DNA of 15,822 nt from an uncultured Pseudomonadota bacterium (GTDB lineage: Bacteria; Pseudomonadota; Gammaproteobacteria; Burkholderiales; Usitatibacteraceae): the NCBI GenBank assembly GCA_937898635.1, contig CALEJW010000196.1, positions 1 to 15,822 on the forward strand. Direction: 5' to 3'. Positions 14,043 through 15,822 of the stretch are shown one piece after another; within the stretch, counting starts at the first letter, position 1, and the number at the start of each line of letters is the position of its first letter. The notes below the pieces were generated by a model that saw only the letters and a list, made by a program, of their open reading frames with translations, did not search any database and was not told where the DNA came from. A program made the translations under genes and the position numbers.

Positions 14043-14754
14043 GCGGGCGCCCTTCGCGTTGCGGGCCCGCGAGCTCACCGTCGTGCTGGGCGGCGTGCGC
14101 GCCCTCGACCGCCTCGATCTCTTCCTCGAGCCCGGGCTGCGCTCCGTCGTCCTCGGGCCCAACGGCGCGGGCAAGAGCGTGCTGCTGCGCACCCTGCACG
14201 GGTTGCTGCGTCCCGCGTCGGGAAGCCTCGCCTGGGACGGGCCCGGCGGCCGCCCCCCGCGCCAGGCCATGGTCTTCCAGCGTCCCGTGATGCTGCGCCG
14301 CTCGGCGCTCGCGAACGTGAGCTACGCGCTCGCGGTGAACGGCGTCCCCGAGCCGCAGCGCTCGCGCCGCGCCGCCGAGGCGCTGGAGCGCATGGGCCTC
14401 TCGGCGATCGCCTCCCGCCCCGCGCGCGTGCTCTCCGGCGGCGAGCAGCAGCGCCTCGCCCTCGCCCGCGCCTGGTCGCTCGGCCCCGAGGTGCTCTTCC
14501 TGGACGAGCCCACCTCCAGCCTCGACCCGGGCGCCACCGCGGAGATCGAGCGCGCCATCGGCGCGATGGCGGCCGAAGGCACGCGCATCGTCATGACCAC
14601 GCACAACCTCGGCCAGGCACGGCGCCTGGCCGACGAGATCGTCTTCCTCCACGCCGGCCGCGTGACGGAACGCACCGCCGCCGACCGGTTCTTCGCGCAA
14701 CCCGGCTCGCACGAAGCCAGCCTCTTCCTCCAAGGAGAACTGCCATGGAAATGA
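14035..14754 (+). CDS. tupC: Tungstate ABC transporter ATP-binding protein
   Basis: This 239-residue ATPase has Walker A GPNGAGKS at 41-48, Q-loop Q82, signature LSGGEQQR at 133-140, Walker B LFLDEP (D157, E158) and the switch histidine H190. Unlike the ModC in this window it has no C-terminal TOBE/Mop extension, as expected for TupC. The ATG start at 14035 overlaps the tupB stop by 8 bases in the sequence context CGCCATGGCTGAGCG, nearly identical to the modB/modC junction. The stop lies inside tupA. Between the two tup membrane and binding genes, the assignment to tungstate is secure at family level. Confidence 0.93.
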   Translation: MAERAPFALRARELTVVLGGVRALDRLDLFLEPGLRSVVLGPNGAGKSVLLRTLHGLLRPASGSLAWDGPGGRPPRQAMVFQRPVMLRRSALANVSYALAVNGVPEPQRSRRAAEALERMGLSAIASRPARVLSGGEQQRLALARAWSLGPEVLFLDEPTSSLDPGATAEIERAIGAMAAEGTRIVMTTHNLGQARRLADEIVFLHAGRVTERTAADRFFAQPGSHEASLFLQGELPWK

Positions 14755-15590
14755 TCCTTCCCCGCGCCCGCCTCGCGGGCCTTGCCGCCGCCGCGGCCAC
14801 CGCCGCCCTCCTCGCCCTCGCGCCCGCGCGCGCCGCGGACACCTTCATCACCGTGGCCTCGACCACCTCCACGGAGCAGTCGGGGCTCTTCAAGCAGCTC
14901 CTGCCGGAGTTCGAGAAGGCGAGCGGCATCCAGGCGCGCGTGGTGGCCCTGGGCACCGGGCAGGCGCTCGACATGGGGCGCCGCGGCGACGCCGACGTGC
15001 TCTTCGTGCACGACAAGGTCGCCGAGGAGAAATTCGTGGCCGACGGCTTCGGCGTGAAGCGCTTCGAGGTGATGTACAACGACTTCGTGATCGTGGGCCC
15101 GAAGGCGGACCCGGCGAAGGCGCGGGGCAGCGACGTGGTCGCGGGCCTGAAGGCGATCGCCGCCGCCCGGGCGCCCTTCGCCTCGCGCGCCGACAAGAGC
15201 GGCACCCACGCGGCCGAGCTTCGCTACTGGAAGGCCGCGGGCATGGACATGGCGAAGGACAAGGGCCCGTGGTACCGCGAGACGGGCTCGGGCATGGGTC
15301 CCACGCTCAACACCGCCTCGGGCATGAACGCCTACGCGCTCGCCGACCGCGGCACCTGGCTCAACTTCAGGAACCGCGGGGATCTCGTGATCCTGGTCGA
15401 GGGCGACACGCGCCTCTTCAACCAGTACGGCGTCATGCTCGTCAACCCCGCGAAGCACGCGCACGTGAAGAAGGAGGCGGGGCAGAAGTTCATCGACTGG
15501 CTCGTCTCGCCCGCCGGCCAGTCCGCGATCGCCGCCTACAGGATCGGCGGCGAGCAGCTCTTCTTCCCCAACGCGGGCTCGGGACGCTGA
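14745..15590 (+). CDS. tupA: Tungstate-binding periplasmic protein
   Basis: This 281-residue protein has an Ala/Leu-rich signal peptide (residues 1-30, cleavage after ARA). The mature N-terminus carries ITVASTTSTEQSGLF, whose TTST (40-43) is the conserved oxyanion-binding motif of TupA. Other family features are GTGQALDMGRRGDADVLFVHD, FVIVGP, and GSGMGPTLNTASGMNAYALADRGTWL. It captures tungstate with high affinity for TupBC. Two ATGs are possible, 14745 and 14751. AAGGAG at 14732-14737 is 7 bases from the first and 13 from the second, which favours 14745 and gives a 10-base overlap with tupC. The size is normal. In this operon the binding protein is last. Confidence 0.95.
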   Translation: MEMILPRARLAGLAAAAATAALLALAPARAADTFITVASTTSTEQSGLFKQLLPEFEKASGIQARVVALGTGQALDMGRRGDADVLFVHDKVAEEKFVADGFGVKRFEVMYNDFVIVGPKADPAKARGSDVVAGLKAIAAARAPFASRADKSGTHAAELRYWKAAGMDMAKDKGPWYRETGSGMGPTLNTASGMNAYALADRGTWLNFRNRGDLVILVEGDTRLFNQYGVMLVNPAKHAHVKKEAGQKFIDWLVSPAGQSAIAAYRIGGEQLFFPNAGSGR

Positions 15591-15602
15591 CGGCACCGGG
15601 TA

Positions 15603-15615
15603 GGGCCGCCGGCCC
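15603..15615 (+). terminator. Weak GC hairpin after tupA
   Basis: GGGCC (15603-15607) and GGCCC (15611-15615) can pair over a 3-base loop 12 bases after the tupA stop. There is no T-run. This is at best a Rho-assisted or stabilising 3' structure and may have no function. Confidence 0.2.
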
Positions 15616-15634
15616 CGGAAGCTCCGCCACCCAC

Positions 15635-15663
15635 TAGAATCCGGGAATGCCCCGCATTCCCGG
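15635..15663 (+). promoter_or_regulatory. -10 box next to a perfect 10-bp dyad centred on a possible start codon
   Basis: TAGAAT at 15635-15640 is followed at once by CCGGGAATGC (15641-15650), a 3-base spacer, and its exact reverse complement GCATTCCCGG (15654-15663). The dyad covers the expected transcription start and an ATG at 15647-15649. As DNA it is a good 23-bp operator candidate; as RNA most of the left arm would be lost if transcription starts near 15646. The dyad is plainly visible; its role is inferred. Confidence 0.55.
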
Positions 15664-15742
15664 CGCCTCCCCCGACGAAGTTTCGCCGCCTGCCGCCGCT
15701 CCCGCACGGCGCTCGGCAGCGGCGCGCGCGCTGCCAGGATGA
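15647..15742 (+). CDS. Possible 31-residue small ORF, translationally coupled leader
   Basis: An ATG at 15647 opens a 31-codon frame encoding MPRIPGASPDEV and an Ala/Pro/Arg-rich remainder. It ends in TGA at 15740-15742, which overlaps the next ATG as ATGA. A -10-like TAGAAT ends 6 bases before the ATG, the same spacing as at tupB, so it could be read as a leaderless start. No homology is recognised and the composition is what GC-rich non-coding DNA also yields. It could be a leader peptide coupled to the downstream membrane protein, or simply 5' untranslated sequence. Confidence 0.3.
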   Translation: MPRIPGASPDEVSPPAAAPARRSAAARALPG

Positions 15743-15822
15743 TCGTCGACCGCGCCCGCTTCCCGCTGTGGCTCGCGGCCGCCATGCTGGCGATGCTCGC
15801 GGTGGCGGCGTGGAGCTTTTCC
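15739..15822 (+). CDS. N-terminus of a membrane protein, truncated by the window end
   Basis: An ATG at 15739 opens 28 codons to the window edge. A short charged start (MIVDRAR) is followed by one hydrophobic stretch (residues 8-27, FPLWLAAAMLAMLAVAAW), so this is a first transmembrane segment or uncleaved signal anchor. The ATG overlaps the end of the upstream small frame (ATGA). The family cannot be recognised from so little sequence. Whether this is a real gene start, and whether an earlier or later start is used, depends on sequence outside the window. Confidence 0.5.
   Translation, partial: MIVDRARFPLWLAAAMLAMLAVAAWSFS

Noticed and set aside
13278..14270. N-terminal extension of the regulator frame across tupB and into tupC
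   Set aside because: The extension is antisense to tupB and tupC with low-complexity charged text. The HTH domain begins just after the ATG at 13277, which has a ribosome site.

Overview
The window reads as a high-GC (about 70 %) chromosomal segment of a betaproteobacterium. Two conserved gene orders suggest this: the type IV pilus order pilB-pilC-pilD-coaE-zapD-yacG, and the order hemA-prfA-prmC-grxD. Start codons are often GTG, genes overlap by a few bases, and the recognisable -10 boxes (TATAAT, TAAAAT, TAGAAT) are followed by GC-rich starts. The genus cannot be read from the sequence. No tRNA, rRNA, CRISPR array, phage gene or transposase gene was seen, and no gene-free stretch exceeds 300 bases.

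Bases 1-5376 (minus strand, read right to left): pilB (assembly ATPase), pilC (inner-membrane platform), pilD (prepilin peptidase), coaE (dephospho-CoA kinase), zapD (FtsZ-associated protein), and the first 19 codons of yacG (gyrase inhibitor). A good intrinsic-terminator-like hairpin lies between pilC and pilD. Bases 5472-6017 (minus) encode a secreted, cysteine-type glutathione peroxidase, divergent from hemA.

Bases 6169-9764 (plus): hemA (glutamyl-tRNA reductase), prfA (release factor 1), prmC (the methyltransferase that acts on release-factor GGQ motifs) and grxD (CGFS monothiol glutaredoxin). The first three are chained by 4-base ATGA/GTGA overlaps.

Bases 9791-15590 form a molybdate/tungstate uptake cluster. 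modABC (plus) lies 26 bases behind grxD with no obvious promoter of its own. Convergent to it is a minus-strand regulator with an excisionase-type helix-turn-helix and a periplasmic-binding-protein-like sensor domain. Divergent from the regulator is tupBCA (tungstate permease, ATPase, binding protein). A perfect 23-bp inverted repeat fills the modC/regulator junction, and both stop codons lie inside its arms. The regulator is a natural candidate for a cytoplasmic Mo/W oxyanion sensor controlling one or both transporters; this is inferred from domains and position.

Bases 15591-15822: a -10-like box, a perfect 10-bp dyad centred on a possible start codon, a 31-codon small ORF, and the first 28 codons of a membrane protein cut by the window end.
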